Source: Carya illinoinensis
Lineage: Eukaryota; Streptophyta; Magnoliopsida; Fagales; Juglandaceae
Direction of reading: 5' to 3'
NCBI RefSeq assembly: GCF_018687715.1
Contig: NC_056762.1
Location: forward strand, 20,783,364 to 20,847,363
Length of the DNA: 64,000 nt
The notes beneath the pieces were generated by a model that had not been told where the DNA came from, ran no database searches, and worked only from the letters and a program-made list of their open reading frames with translations. Of this stretch, positions 1 through 11,699 are shown piece by piece. Numbering within the stretch: position 1 is the first letter of the stretch; every line of letters starts with the position of its first letter. The position numbers and the translations under genes are program-made.

Positions 1-559
1 TTAGATATGCTTTGACATAGGTCAAACCATATGATTCAAGGGTTTGCCTTTGTAGTTAAAAAGTTTAGATCTTTTTACTAAAACGTTTAGTGTTGATGAT
101 TAACATATTTTTATTGTATGTTTTAAGTATATTTTTAAACTAAGGATATGAAGATCTTTGTTGCAAAAATTCGATTTGATTATAAGTTTTGAAATTAGAA
201 GAATTGCAATAAAAATCAAGAGTTTAGCCTATGGATGTTTTGGCTCTATGAACTTTTTCATAGTTGTCAATTGTTTTAAATTTTTCTAAGTTGCTATTTG
301 AGTTAGGACGAAATTCATATGATGAATGTAAATTTTGGTGATTTTTAGAGTTAGGATGCAAAATCTTGAAATTAGAGGTAAAATGGTCATTGTCTTACAT
401 GTAAAGGGTAAAATGGTAATTTTACTCTACGTTAGTATCTTTCCATGTTTCTAATTGCTAGTGATGAAGTTTCTAACTTTTTGAATCACTACGTAAAGTT
501 CCTTGTGTTCATGCTTGAATTCTCGTAAAATACGACTATCGAGGTAAGTTAGATTTTAA
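1..559. repeat. Probable degraded Gypsy LTR, left part
   Basis: There is no coding sequence. The DNA is AT-rich. It appears to continue after the LINE at 6463, because a LINE target duplication sits at 560-572 and again at 6450-6462. The reconstructed pre-insertion sequence runs to about 7612, where GGGGGCATCACA resembles the LTR end seen at 59664-59675. I infer an old LTR whose start lies outside the window. It could equally be other intergenic repeat DNA. Confidence 0.35.
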
Positions 560-572
560 CTTACTATCAGTT
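560..572 (+). repeat. Target-site duplication, left copy (LINE A)
   Basis: CTTACTATCAGTT matches CTTATTATCAGTT at 6450-6462 in 12 of 13 positions. The right copy lies one base after the poly-A run. This is the expected signature of LINE insertion by target-primed reverse transcription, and it sets the element's 5' end near 573. Confidence 0.8.
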
Positions 573-627
573 GTGTGGCAGGGTACAAAATTCTCTCTCG
601 AGATTGCGTCATCCTAGGGTTTGTTGC

Positions 628-2125
628 ATGGTGAATCCAGCGCCACCATCGTCTTTCTCAGAGGTCTAGCCATCTATTGTGAATAGGAAGGAGAACATAG
701 GCATTCAAGATCCTTTTAAGAATGTTGTTGGAGGAGGTTTATGAAGAGGCTATGCAGATATTGTGGTTAATAGACCACAACCTTTACCAGTCATGGGTAT
801 TTCGGTTCGTGAACCTAGATTTGTTGAGGGGGAGATGTTCTTTATGTTCTCTCAGGCTGGAATTGCAAAATCGGCATAACTGTTTCGGTTTGCAATTGTT
901 TTAAAGTTTCAATTACGCCGGCCATCTCTTGATCATATTAGAGGTTTTATCAAAAAAATATGGGGTATAAAAGCTATGCCAGTGGTTGGGCAATTACATA
1001 ATCCTTGTAATATATTGGTTCGGCTGATAAACAAAAATGACTTTGTGACTGTTATGGCTAGAGGAAATTTGGATGTTGATGGTGTTCCATACAAAGTTTT
1101 CCATTGGATGTTGGGTTGTAATGAAGATGATAAATCTCCTTTGGTCCCCATATGGATCACGTTACCAGGTCTTCCACTGAATTATTTTCAATATTCCATG
1201 TTAAAAAGTTTTGGAGATGGTTTTGGACGTTTCTGAAGTGTGATAATGCAACCATGTGCATTATGAGGCCGGAAGTTGCTAGAATATGTGTGGAGATGGA
1301 TGTTTCAGTGCCGTTGAAATCCCATTTTTTGATTGGTCTGCCTGGGCTTGAAAACAGTCACTATTAGGAAGTTATTTTTGAGCATGTTCTGACATATTGC
1401 AATTGGTGTCGAAAATAGGATCATGTGTTAAACCAGTGTAAATCCAAGGACAAGAATACCATGAAGGGGAAGAAGAAAGTGGTAGAGGAAGAAAAAGGAA
1501 AACGGGTGGAGAACAAGGTGTGGAAAGTGGTGGGTGAGAAAAAAGTAGAAGAGAATCCTCAGAAGGCTACAGAGGGAGAGAAGGCCAAATCGAAAGCAAG
1601 GAGGGAGGTGATTTTGGAACGTATTTGGCACAAAAATAATTATGGATCTCAAGATAAGATGGTGTTTTACTTTCAAAGAACCAATTTTTTCTAGATGCTA
1701 ATCCTGTGGATATGCTAGCGAGTCATTTGAATAATGACAATGATAAGGAAAAATGTGAAGAAGGTGCTTGGGATTTTTTATTAGCACCGGGTTCTAAATT
1801 TTCTTGGTTTGAGCAATCTGAGACTATGGATGATAATGTCATTGTAGATGCTTTGTTAGGGGAATGTGATTCGCCTAGAAGTTCCTTAAAATTGATTGAT
1901 GAAATTCTAGAATGTGAATTATGCTGTAGTGTTAGCAAGAATATTATGTCGGGTAATGGTTGCTCGAATCATCCTATGATGGTTCATTCGATGTCAGATA
2001 ATGATAATGAAGATGAGATTACAGAGTTGGCAGCCAATTGTTATGATTCGGATAGTGAGATTGAAGTTTCGAAAAAGAAATTTCATGGGGGAAAAACGAA
2101 GAAACCTATTGTTGTTCTTGAATAG
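628..2125 (+). pseudogene. LINE A ORF1 remnant (DUF4283-type RNA-binding protein)
   Basis: In plant L1 elements ORF1 encodes a nucleic-acid-binding protein that coats the element RNA. An ATG at 628 opens a frame with an early stop (TAG near 667). Around 930-1370, over several frames, the translation resembles the DUF4283 domain, including a segment reading WITLPGLPLNYF. A CCHC knuckle follows at 1398-1439 (C-x2-C-x4-H-x4-C, CNWC...DHVLNQC), with a TAG at 1416-1418 between the second Cys and the His. A Lys/Glu-rich tail (1441-1694) and an acidic Asp/Glu-rich C-terminal part (1706-2125) complete it. Several frameshifts and stops rule out a product. Confidence 0.8.
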
Positions 2126-2155
2126 ACAATGCATTCCAATAGACATTATTGATTG

Positions 2156-5100
2156 ATGAATATTCTTGTTTGGAATATTAGAGGGATTTGTTCATCGAAG
2201 GCAAGTTTGTGGCGTATTCTTAATAAATATTGTCCATCGATTGTAGTAGTTTTAGAACCTTTTCTTTCAGTCAATAAGTGTGCCTGTTGGGCACGGTGGT
2301 TATATCTACCTAATTTCTATAATAATATGGAAGTGGGCGGTAAAGTTTGGTTGTTCTGGGTAGATGGAATTGACTTCCAACTGCATTCAGTGATGGCGCA
2401 AGCTTTATCAGGTTGGTTTTCCCATGGTAATTCTTGAGTTTTGGCTATTTTTATCTATGCCAATTGTTTTCAAGAATATCGACGCATTCTTTGGAATTAT
2501 CTTAAGGATATTGATGTTGGTGGCTTGCCATGGTTTCTTGGAGGTGATTTTAATATTATTTGGTCTGAAGAAGAGAAAATTGGTGGTAATTGCCATTCTT
2601 CTTGAGGTCGTGATGAATTTAACAATTGTATTCAAGCTTGTGATTTGGTTGATATTCCTTATTCCGGCAATCGGTTTTCTTAGTGTAATGGGAGGTTAGG
2701 GGGTGGACGAATCTAGGCTCAACTTGATAGAGTGCTAGTGAACACTATTTTCTTATCGACTTTCCCTAGTGGTCATTTGGAGTATCTTCCTCGCACATTG
2801 TTTGATCATTGTCCAATGGTTACTCATCTATTGCATGATAGGTGGGAAGGTCCGAAACCTTTTCGTTTTAAAAAAATGTGGTGCTATCATGATGATTACC
2901 TAGCTGTGGTGTGTGATTGTTGGAACCAAGGTATTCAAGGGTGTTTGATGGTGAAATTTAGTAGCAAGTTAAAAAAATTGAAACAAGTATTGAAGAAGTG
3001 GAATAGGGAGGTCTTCAGCAGAGTGGATGTGGATCTTAAAGTCATCGAAGAGGAACTTCTAGAACTGGAAAATAATTTCCAACAAAACTATTCACAAGAT
3101 ATGGAAATTAAGCACTTGATATGCAAGCAAAAGCATATTCAATATTTACATAGAGAGGAGATTATGAGGTGTTAAAAATCAAGAATTAAGTGGATTTATG
3201 AAGGGGATGAAAACACGGAATTTTTTCATGCTTCTCTTAGATGCAAAAAGAAATTTAAAGCATTGGAGAATATGACTCTTGAAGATGGTAACATTCTTGA
3301 ATAAGGTGAAGCGGTCCTTAAGGGGGTTGTAGATTTTTTCCAGCAACAGTTATCCACATCGGCTATTTCCCTAGAGGATCCTAGTATGAACCACTTCTAT
3401 TATTTCTGAGGCTGATAATTAGCTGCTTTGCAGAGTTCCTGAGATGATAGAAATTAGGGAGGCTCCATGGTTGATTCCGCAAGATACTAGTCCGAGGCCT
3501 GATGTTTTTTTTTGCAAGTTTTTTCCATCGTGCCTAGGATATTATCAATAAAGACTTATCAAAGTTAGCTATTGAATTTTTTGAGGGGAAGTTGTTAACC
3601 ACCTTTCTTGGTGCCACCAATATTGTCTTGATTCTGAAAGTGGATGAACCATGGATTTTCTTGCAATTTTGGCCTATCAGTTTATGTTCTGTTGTCTATA
3701 AAATCCTTTCCAAGGTCTTGGTGAATCGTTTGGAGCCTATCATGAATAAATTAATTTTTGAAAAGCAATCAACTTTTATTAATGGTTGAAGCATGTTTTA
3801 TAACATTTCTATTGCTGAAGAAATGATTCATGGTATGAACAAGAAAGTGAGAGACGGAAACACCATGATTAAAATTGATATGGCAAAGGCGTATGACAGG
3901 GTGAATTGGCATTTTTTGATGGAAGTAATGAAGCGATTTGGTTTTTCGGATCATTGGAGGGACCTAATATTTAATTGTATTTCTTCTCCTATGTGTTCCA
4001 TTATGCTTAATGGTTCGTTGAAGGGCTTTTTCAAACTTTCTGGTGGCATCAGACAAGACCATATCTTTTTATTTTATCACAAGAGCTCCTTTCTCGAATG
4101 ATTAATGATGATTTTCAGAAGGAGAAAGTCAAGCCTTTTAATGCTAATGGAGGTACTTTGATTTCTCATTTGTTTTATGCTAATGATGTTTTGATTTTTG
4201 CAAATGGAGGTAAAAGATCTCTAGTGCATATTATGAAGATGTTACATGCATAGCAATCTATGTTAGGGCAATTGGTTAGTTTGGCTAAGTCCTCCATCTT
4301 TTTCTCCTCTAATTTTCCTATTGCTAGGAAATTAAAGGTATTGATGATAACGGGGTTTATGGAAGGTAAATGGTTGTGTAACTATCTTGGAGTTCCATTG
4401 CATGCAGAACAGATTACAATCAAATTATTTGATCATTTGTTGTTGAAGATTAAAAAAAAAAATTGGTTGGTTGGAAGAGTAACATTCTATCCTTTAGGGG
4501 TAAAATTATGCTTCTCAAACATGCTTTTATCTAGCATGCCGATTTATGTTTTATCTGTTATGAATTTACCTAAGGTTGTCTTCAAAGCTCTCAAGAGTTT
4601 TTTCTCTAATTTTCTCTAGAGCTCGACTGATGATACAAAGAAAAGAAAATAGGTGTTTTGAAAAAATAGATGCTTGCCGATTGAGGAGAGGGATTGGGTA
4701 TTCGGAACCTTGTTGATGTTCAAATGTCTCTATTCATGAAATTTGCTTGGAAATTACTGGATGGTAAATTGTCTTGGGCAAAATTCTTTAGGACTAAATA
4801 TGTGGGTGAGAAGCACCCAATGGTTCTTTCTAATTCCACAAGATCACGATTTTGGAAAGGCATTATGTTAGTGATGCCGATAGTGATAAACAATTCACAT
4901 ATCTTGCTTAGAAATGGTGAGTATAATTTTTGGTTTGACAACTGGCTAGGGTGAATTTGGAAGATATTAGTGGAGATGAAGATTTATTGGTGGCTGGAAT
5001 CCTAATTAATTCAAGTTGGGTTGTGTCTAAATTACGAATGTTGGTGTTAGAAGAGATGGTTGAGAAAATAATTGCTTTGCCGATTCAGGTAACAAGTGGA

Positions 5101-6132
5101 ACTGATGTGCATATTTGACACCCTAACCCAGATGGAAGTTTCTTTCTAAATCTACTTGGCATCTCATTAGAGCTCAAGGGCCTATTTGCTTGTGGAGAAA
5201 ATGGCTTTGGCATAAATTTGTTCCTAAGAAAATGTCATTTGTTTGTTGGTGTGCTAAAAAACAAGTGTTACTTGTGGATGATATCCTTGCTAAGCTGGGC
5301 ATTTCTCTAGTATCAAAGTGTCACTTTTGTGTATTACCACAAGAAGAATCTATTGACCAGTGGTGACTTGGCTGTTATGGTTTGGAATTATTTTGCAGGT
5401 ATTATGGGTGTTCAACTCCCTCAGCTCCAAAGATGGCATATTGTTATGAATGTTTGGTGGCTTTGAGCATCAGCATCTTCTCAAGTAGGATGTTGCCGTG
5501 GAATTTGGCTGATCATTATCACATGGGCATTGTGGAGAGCACGATGTGATGATAGAATGGAAGGAAAAAAACTGATTGGAAATGTGTGGTGTGGTGAATT
5601 AAGCTGATGTTAATAGATATTTTCTCTCTGCATCGTAAGTTTGATAGATTGCAGTGGCAAGATATCAAAATTTTATAGGATTTAAATTGTCTGATAGCTC
5701 AAGTTGTCAAGAAAAATATAAAAGTTCTGGCTTGGATGAAGCCAAGTAGAGGGAAGTATAAACTTAATGTTGATGGAAGTTTGCTCAGAAATCCTGATTT
5801 TGCCGGTGGATGAGGGGTTATTAGAGACCATTGTGGCCGGGTGATTGTGGGCTTTGTAGCTCAATGGGCAGGTTTCCAATAATATTGTTGAAGGGAGAGC
5901 TTTACTTGATGGTTTAAATTTGGCACAACAATTGGGTATTCGAGACATAATGGTGGAGTCCTACTATAAAGTTATTGTGAGATGGATTGAGGCTGGTAAA
6001 TGTAACTTATGGTATTTGTGGGACTATTGGGATGATATAAAAAGTTTGCTTTTTGAATTACATTGCTCCATTCGTCATATTTTTAGAGAAGCCAACATGG
6101 TTGCGGATTATCTTGCTAAAGAATGTGCTTAA
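2156..6132 (+). pseudogene. LINE A ORF2 remnant: endonuclease / reverse transcriptase / RNase H
   Basis: ORF2 would nick the target and reverse-transcribe the element RNA. The start is ATG at 2156, opening with MNILVWNIRG. The APE-type endonuclease is recognised by GDFN at 2543-2554 and a DHCPM motif near 2803. RT motifs follow: RPISLCSVVYKILSK-like text near 3670, YDRVNW near 3890, and the active-site box reading F-Y-A-N-D at 4173-4187, where plant LINEs normally have A-D-D. A zinc-binding zf-RVT region lies at about 5150-5370. RNase H follows at about 5758-6132, beginning KLNVDGS and ending VADYLAKECA. More than ten stops and frameshifts break the frame. The Asp-to-Asn change alone should abolish polymerase activity. 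Confidence 0.85.
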
Positions 6133-6449
6133 AATCGTTGTAAGTATTTTACAGGTTCTGACCTTAGTAGGAGAATTCTTCGAGGCTTATTACATAAGGA
6201 TTTTTTGGGACTTCCTTATTTATGACTGTAATTATTTTTTCCCCATTTTTTCGTTGTTAGTATTGTTATTTTTATTAGGTTGGAAACTTTTTGATCACCT
6301 GTATTTTGGTATTCTTTCTTAATTTTATGTAAACTCTCATGTGAATATTTTGTAACCACGGTTTTCTTCTGCCATATGTGAGGGTTCATTAATAAACTTG
6401 GGACAGGGCTGCTATGAGGGTGGCTACCGGCTCTTCTAAAAAAAAAAAG

Positions 6450-6462
6450 CTTATTATCAGTT
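6450..6462 (+). repeat. Target-site duplication, right copy (LINE A)
   Basis: CTTATTATCAGTT follows the A11 tail and one G. It pairs with 560-572 with a single mismatch. Confidence 0.8.
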
Positions 6463-7612
6463 TACAATGTATGCGTGATGGGTAAGGAAACTACGGTTTA
6501 TGTATGTATATTATTATATGTGCCATGCCATGTTAGCTCATTTCATGTTTATCTGTTACACATGATTTATTCTGTCATGAAATAAGTTGTTGTTCAGTTC
6601 ATTGTTATTATTATATCGTGGTAACCCCATGAGACAAGGCTACATTATCGTGGAACTCTATGAGACAATACTACGCTATCTTGGTAACCCCATGAGATAA
6701 GAATATAGTGGTAACTCCATGAGTAAAGAATACGTTTCAAGTTCAAGTTCATGTCGTGTTTCATATTCACGTTTATGCTATGTTCAAGTTCACATTCAGT
6801 TATGTTTCAAGTTTACGTTTATGTTTAAGTTCATGCTCACATTCAGTTTAATGAACAAGATTTCAAGTTTATGCATTTCACATTCTTGTTCAAGTCTATG
6901 TTATGTTAAGTCAAGTCTTAGATAAGTTCAGTTCATGTTTAAGTTCAAGTTATGTCAGTCATGCCATGTTATATAACAAGTTATGTAATACTTATTTATG
7001 ACTTAGATTATACATTCATGCATTTATTGCCATGCTTGCATCATTAACCTGTATGGAAATTTTCTGTTAACTTGATGAAATTTATAATAAAATTTCACCA
7101 TGGTAATCCCAACTATCATTTTTCCTAAATGGTAGAGCATGTCTTAGGATCTAAGGGCGCACAGGAGGTCAGCCAATTGGAGACAATTGACTAGATGACA
7201 ACAATACAATGCGGAGCTCATAGCCTCTATGCTCCAATTTATAGATTGTATTATGGCATTCTTTAATGAGTTGTGCAGGCTCTTCGATGGATAGCCTAGT
7301 AGTTACCTTAGTTTACTACTTATACTTAAAGAGCTTGATCTCCTGCACTCTTATGATTACAACCATTTTTGGCTCGTGTTATAATCATGGTTGTTTAGCA
7401 TGTCAATATGTATGAGTTATGTTTTAAGTATTTGAGATATTTTTATTTTGGTACATAATATTGCTAAAAACACTGTGAATATTGTATAATGTTATATACA
7501 TGTTAGAAATATTGCATATTATAGGTCATCAATGGGGGCAGATAACCTTATATTATATGTTTCAATGCTTCAAATGTCCATCTGATCCATAGTGTAATTT
7601 GGGGGCATCACA
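6463..7612. repeat. Probable degraded Gypsy LTR, right part, with a 31-bp tandem repeat
   Basis: This is non-coding DNA. At 6616-6725 about four copies of a roughly 31-bp unit are visible, each containing a GTGGTAACCCCATGAGA-like core (starts near 6619, 6650, 6681 and 6709). A run of TTCAAGTTCA-like short repeats follows (6730-6950). The stretch ends in GGGGGCATCACA (7601-7612), which resembles the CA-ending termini of the Tekay-type LTRs elsewhere in the window. The LTR assignment is inference. Confidence 0.35.
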
Positions 7613-7854
7613 ATCTTCATATAACATGTATGAAATTCACAAATTTAATATTTGTTATTTTGCACATTTCAAAAACAACATGTCAAAATATTGCTTATGA
7701 CTATACCAGTCATGTCAGAAAACACTCTCTTTTATATAGATTTCATGAGTAATGCAGAATATATAACTAAGATTGTTTCCACATTTCTATTCAAAACATA
7801 TCATGCTCATTTTTTATAAATCATCATCAATTCATTATTTTTAATGCAAAATCT
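7613..7854. other. AT-rich spacer, nothing recognised
   Basis: It is low-GC sequence without coding potential or an obvious repeat. It lies between the LTR-like end and the hAT MITE. Confidence 0.5.
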
Positions 7855-7862
7855 AGCATAGG

Positions 7863-8300
7863 TAGGGGTGAAAGTTTAAATTGGAAAATTGTGAAAACCA
7901 GCTTGGAATGGGCCGGATCTGAATCGATTTTGGTTTTGTAGTTTTCGGGACCAGACTGGCTGGGATAAAATATATGTATAAAAATTAATTTTGTATATTA
8001 TATAAAATATATATTATATAGAATTTTTATATATCATATATAATTATATATCATATATGAAATAATATTATATTATAATTTATAACATAAAATGTTAATC
8101 TTAAATATGAGTATTTGTAATTTGTTTGATCATATGTTATTTATAGCAATTTTTTTGATGAAATTGACACTTGATTAAAACTGAAAAGCTAGACCGAACC
8201 ATATCGGAATTTGTAAAACCGGAAGTATCAATTTAGGAGGATAACTAGTGCAAAATCGGTTCTTGAAAATGCAAACCGGCTTGATCTAGTTTCACCCGTA
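7863..8300. mobile_element. hAT-type MITE with 11-bp terminal inverted repeats
   Basis: The 438-bp element begins TAGGGGTGAAA and ends TTTCACCCGTA. The reverse complement of the end is TACGGGTGAAA, matching 10 of 11 bases. It is flanked by a perfect 8-bp direct repeat, AGCATAGG, at 7855-7862 and 8301-8308. Eight-base target duplications and TAGGGGTG-like ends are characteristic of plant hAT transposons. The interior is very AT-rich and has no transposase frame, so it is non-autonomous and would depend on a hAT transposase made elsewhere. Confidence 0.75.
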
Positions 8301-8308
8301 AGCATAGG

Positions 8309-9304
8309 AACCCCACTTATATGAAATTTTTAAAATTCTTTGAATTTCCTCATAATAGTGCCAACAGAATATCATTTGTTGCCGATTAAATAATCATGCA
8401 ACTCGCATAAATTTTCCAGGGAACACATACTTCATAATTAAATCTGAAATACTTAAATAATATATTTTAATTTCTCAAAACCTAAAATGCTCGAAACCCT
8501 AAAAATATTGTTTCTCCAAACATTTAAATTTTCATATAACTTTCCAAACAATTGCACGGTCAAATCCTAAGATCATATTACTCCATAAAATGATCTTTTA
8601 TTGTTCATGCAAACACGTGAAGTTGCCACCAAAAGAAAAATACCCATTAAGTCTCTGGCATCCACCAAACCAAAACCCAACTCAAAACATCATTTGACTT
8701 AATAATTCGAGCCAAGTGGAAATATAACTCTACCATGTATTATAACTTGAGGACATAAAATAAATTACACAGAAAAACTTTATAGTTTCTGCACGGTAGA
8801 AAAGCTTAGTGGCACTTTTGTAAAAACTAAGGTTTTAGTCGTGTTAGACTGAAATGAAACAAAAACTTGAAGGCTCTATGCAATTCTAAGAAAAATTGAT
8901 CCACTAGGGAAATGGATGAGAGACAGACACTTGGAATAACCTCTGTGATGGAAACTTACCTAGATAGAGAGAGGCAGTAAGCGGCAAAGTTATGGTTGGC
9001 TGAGGCGGATCATGATGGCATAGCATTGAGAGGGAGGGAGAGCAAACTGTTTCATTGTTAGCTTAAAGAAGGAAATTGTGGTATGTTTTTCCCAGCTTAG
9101 AACAGAGGTTGCGATGGCTATGTGTGGAGGTGTAGGGCTAGTCTTTATATGGTGTGGAGGTGGTGGTTTAGTATGGGCTTGTCATGTTGTGGAGTCAAGG
9201 AAGAGGTGCAACTGGGTTGGCTATTGATTGGATGGTTTGCGATTTTATGGGTGGTGGTGGTGCAGCACTTAGAGATGTTGACTGCTTTGGTGGTGGAGCA
9301 CACT

Positions 9305-9337
<33 letters not shown>

Positions 9338-9585
9338 TGTGTGTGTGTGTGTGTGTGTGTGGTGAGAGGGAGGATTTACGCGCCATGCACGACGTGGGAG
9401 TTATGGATTGGGGTGTTGGGTGTCAACTAGGGTAGCGTTCGAAGGTGGAGGCTTGTCCTCCAGAGTCTTCTATTGGTAGTGGTGTGGTGGCCTCAACAGT
9501 GACAAGGCGTGGCTCTCGGTTTTGGGAACAAGTGCTGTGTTTTTCTTGCTTAAAACATAGACTCATTCATTTCCTTTATGCAAGT
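8309..9585. other. Unclassified intergenic/repeat DNA
   Basis: There is no recognisable protein homology. The composition shifts from AT-rich (8309-8900) to GC-richer G/T-rich sequence (8960-9540). That resembles the leader-like part of plant Gypsy LTRs, but I cannot show boundaries. A compound microsatellite sits at 9307-9361. The sequence resumes after the Athila-like insertion at 18056. Confidence 0.4.
9307..9361. repeat. Compound microsatellite (GA)n(GT)n
   Basis: An uninterrupted GA tract (about 9307-9335) passes directly into a GT tract (about 9335-9361). It creates apparent Arg/Glu- and Val/Cys-repeat reading frames that are artefacts. Confidence 0.95.
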
Positions 9586-9590
9586 GGTTG
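9586..9590 (+). repeat. Target-site duplication GGTTG, left copy
   Basis: GGTTG directly precedes TGATGAGTG at 9591 and recurs at 18051-18055 directly after the right LTR. The 5-bp size fits Gypsy integration. Confidence 0.75.
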
Positions 9591-9697
9591 TGATGAGTGA
9601 ATTTAAGAATACACATTAATTCCTATGATTTCTATTCACATTTTAGCATTTTAGTCCAATAATAGGGTATTTAGAGTGCACTTTCGCACACTCATCA
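9591..9697 (-). repeat. LTR remnant (element 3' LTR), internally deleted
   Basis: 9600-9697 aligns closely with 17953-18050, the end of the full LTR, including TTAGAGTGCACTTTCGCACA and the terminal TCATCA. The first four bases, TGAT, match the start of the full LTR at 16687. Only 107 bp remain of about 1364 bp, so roughly 1.26 kb is missing from its middle while both tips persist. Confidence 0.75.
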
Positions 9698-11451
9698 CAC
9701 CCTTAAACTTACTCATTGCTAGTCCCTAACAATTTTCATGTCAAAACAACGAAAGAGACCAAAGAAAATCACACATAAAGACCATCAAGTTACACTTTTT
9801 AGATTCACATATCAAAACAATCTAAGGAATCCAATAACCCATCAAGATCAATCCACCTATAGCAATCCACAGAGTGTGTGTGTGTTCTCCAAGCCATAAC
9901 CATTGTACCACTAACCTTGACACATGCAACATCAAGAACATCTCAAGCAAAAAGGTTTAACTCCATAACTCACGGGTATAATAGTGTTTCATGTAAGAGC
10001 TCTCTCTATGGAGTTGACAATGGGTGTATACAAACTCTCATGGAAAATTAGGCAATTATGTACAACAATAAGCGAACATTGATCTTATGATAGGAACACT
10101 AACAAATGAGACTTCCGCCAGTCTTTCCAACAACTTACTTAGAATCAGAACGGTCAATACAAAAGATTGTAATGTGACTTGGTTTCGGGGCTATATGAAA
10201 AAAAAGGATAAAAGGGATTCAAAAACTTCTAAGTATATACAAAGGAAATTTTATTAAATATCTCAATAGACTACACTTCTCACTTGATGTACTCTCTAAC
10301 TTTTCAGATCATCAAATAATAATGCTTTTCTTTATTCTTCCTCTTTTTTTTTTTTTTAACAATTTGATAGACCATTTTTTTTTAACAATTTGATAGATCA
10401 ACACATGCCACTTTTGTATTCTTTCTATTTCTACCAACTTTTTTTTTGGAGCTCACTCAATTGAATGCAACTTGTACTCTTTTCTTTCTTTTTCCTGTCG
10501 TCTTCTTCTTTTTTTTTTAATTGAAAATGATAAAATAAAAGAAAGAAAATGCAAATTCCACACATAGTATACACTTGGAAGTAAAAAGGGTAAAAAATTC
10601 AGTGTATAGGTTATACTCCAATGTGGAGAGACATGGATGATATGGGCATATGAAAAAAAAGCTAATGTGTTTATTGGCTCAAAGTTGGCTAGTAGGGTCT
10701 ATGATGGAAATAGATAGCTTGAAAGGCTCAAACGTTAATCCTAAGTTGACCTTCGTCATATCTTAAGTATATCCATCATTGTACCACAAACATGTAATGA
10801 TATTCTCAAAAGAAGTGCCCAATTCAACAGATCAATAAACTCTTATCATAATTTACTACATTTGTATGCTCTCAATCCTCTCTAAACTCACATGAATACT
10901 TAAGCAAAAGAGTTCGCTAGCTACATGTGTCAAACTACCATTTTACCAAAAAACTTAGATAAGTGCATTAAGAGTTCTGTGAATGCTTCAGCAAAAATGA
11001 TTATGGTGGGTTTGATGAATTCACGAAGATGGCTATGAATGAGAATGAGTACACATATGAAAATGATGCACGTGTGATGCAAATTAAAAAAAATTAACAC
11101 ATAAAAATATGCCACAGAGTTTCAACAAGTATTTTAAATACTGAATTTGCACCACCACCCCCCAACTTAAATGAAACATTGTCCTCAATGTTTAATAATC
11201 AAAATTGAATGGGAAGTAACTGAAAATGGTAGAATACACCTGATGAGTGACAATGGTAGCTAGCTAAGCACCAAAGATGGTATTCTGAAATGATAAAATG
11301 AAACCTGCAATCAAAAACAAAGAAAACAGCAGCAAACAAAAAGGAAAAGAAAGAAAATGAGAGAAAACAAAAATAAACAAAGCAAAACAAAATAAATAAA
11401 GAAAAACATACATTGGTGGTGTGGTCAAGGTTGATAGACTGGATCCACAAG
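9698..11451 (-). other. Non-coding 3' region of the Athila-like element
   Basis: This lies between the integrase remnant and the 3' LTR remnant and has no open frame of note. On the minus strand it has a purine stretch next to the LTR (9698-9710). About 1.45 kb inward it has a stronger one: a G-run at 11156-11163 followed upstream by CATTGAGGACAAT (complement of 11178-11190). The complete Athila element has the same pair of signals. Poly-T tracts and a short duplicated AACAATTTGATAGA segment (10359-10400) are visible. Confidence 0.55.
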
Positions 11452-11694
11452 TGGAATGTATTCCACTTCCGAAACATGTCTATCAATTAATACTTTAAGG
11501 TGTTGACCATTTACATTAAAGATCTAACCATTCACTTTAAAGATCTGACCATTCTTAGGATCTTCTATTTCTACCGCCCCATTTACAAAAACATTCCTTA
11601 CTAAAACAGGGCCAGTCCACCTAGACCGAAATTTTCCTTAGTGTTTGTGAAATCCAAAATCATATAAGTATATTCGGTCATAAGGTTTAAACTT
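11452..11694 (-). pseudogene. Integrase C-terminal remnant (Athila-like)
   Basis: The minus-strand translation includes GKFRSRWTGPVLVRNVF and GAVEIEDPKNGQIFKVNG. These match the C-terminal integrase tail of the complete element ([20 protein letters not shown], then [13 protein letters not shown]). A stop interrupts the segment and part of the IFKVNG region is duplicated. The frame continues across the solo-LTR insertion: HDKNILRK on the far side (13970-13992) joins KFKPYDRIYLYD here. No catalytic residues lie in this fragment. Confidence 0.75.
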
Positions 11695-11699
11695 CTTCC

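Larger units (their letters stand above)
573..6449 (+). mobile_element. LINE A: L1-type non-LTR retrotransposon, full-length but decayed
   Basis: This element of about 5.9 kb is on the plus strand. In order it holds an ORF1 remnant (628-2125), an ORF2 remnant (2156-6132), a short 3' UTR and an A11 tail (6438-6448). A 13-bp target duplication with one mismatch flanks it. The domain order of ORF1 with a CCHC knuckle, then endonuclease, RT, zf-RVT and RNase H is that of plant L1-type LINEs that gained an RNase H domain. Both reading frames carry many stops and frameshifts, so the copy is old and inactive. It sits inside what looks like a degraded LTR. Confidence 0.88.

Noticed and set aside
9122..9435. 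Overlapping frames with Arg-Glu and Cys-Val repeats
   Set aside because: They are created by the (GA)n(GT)n microsatellite and have no other coding character.
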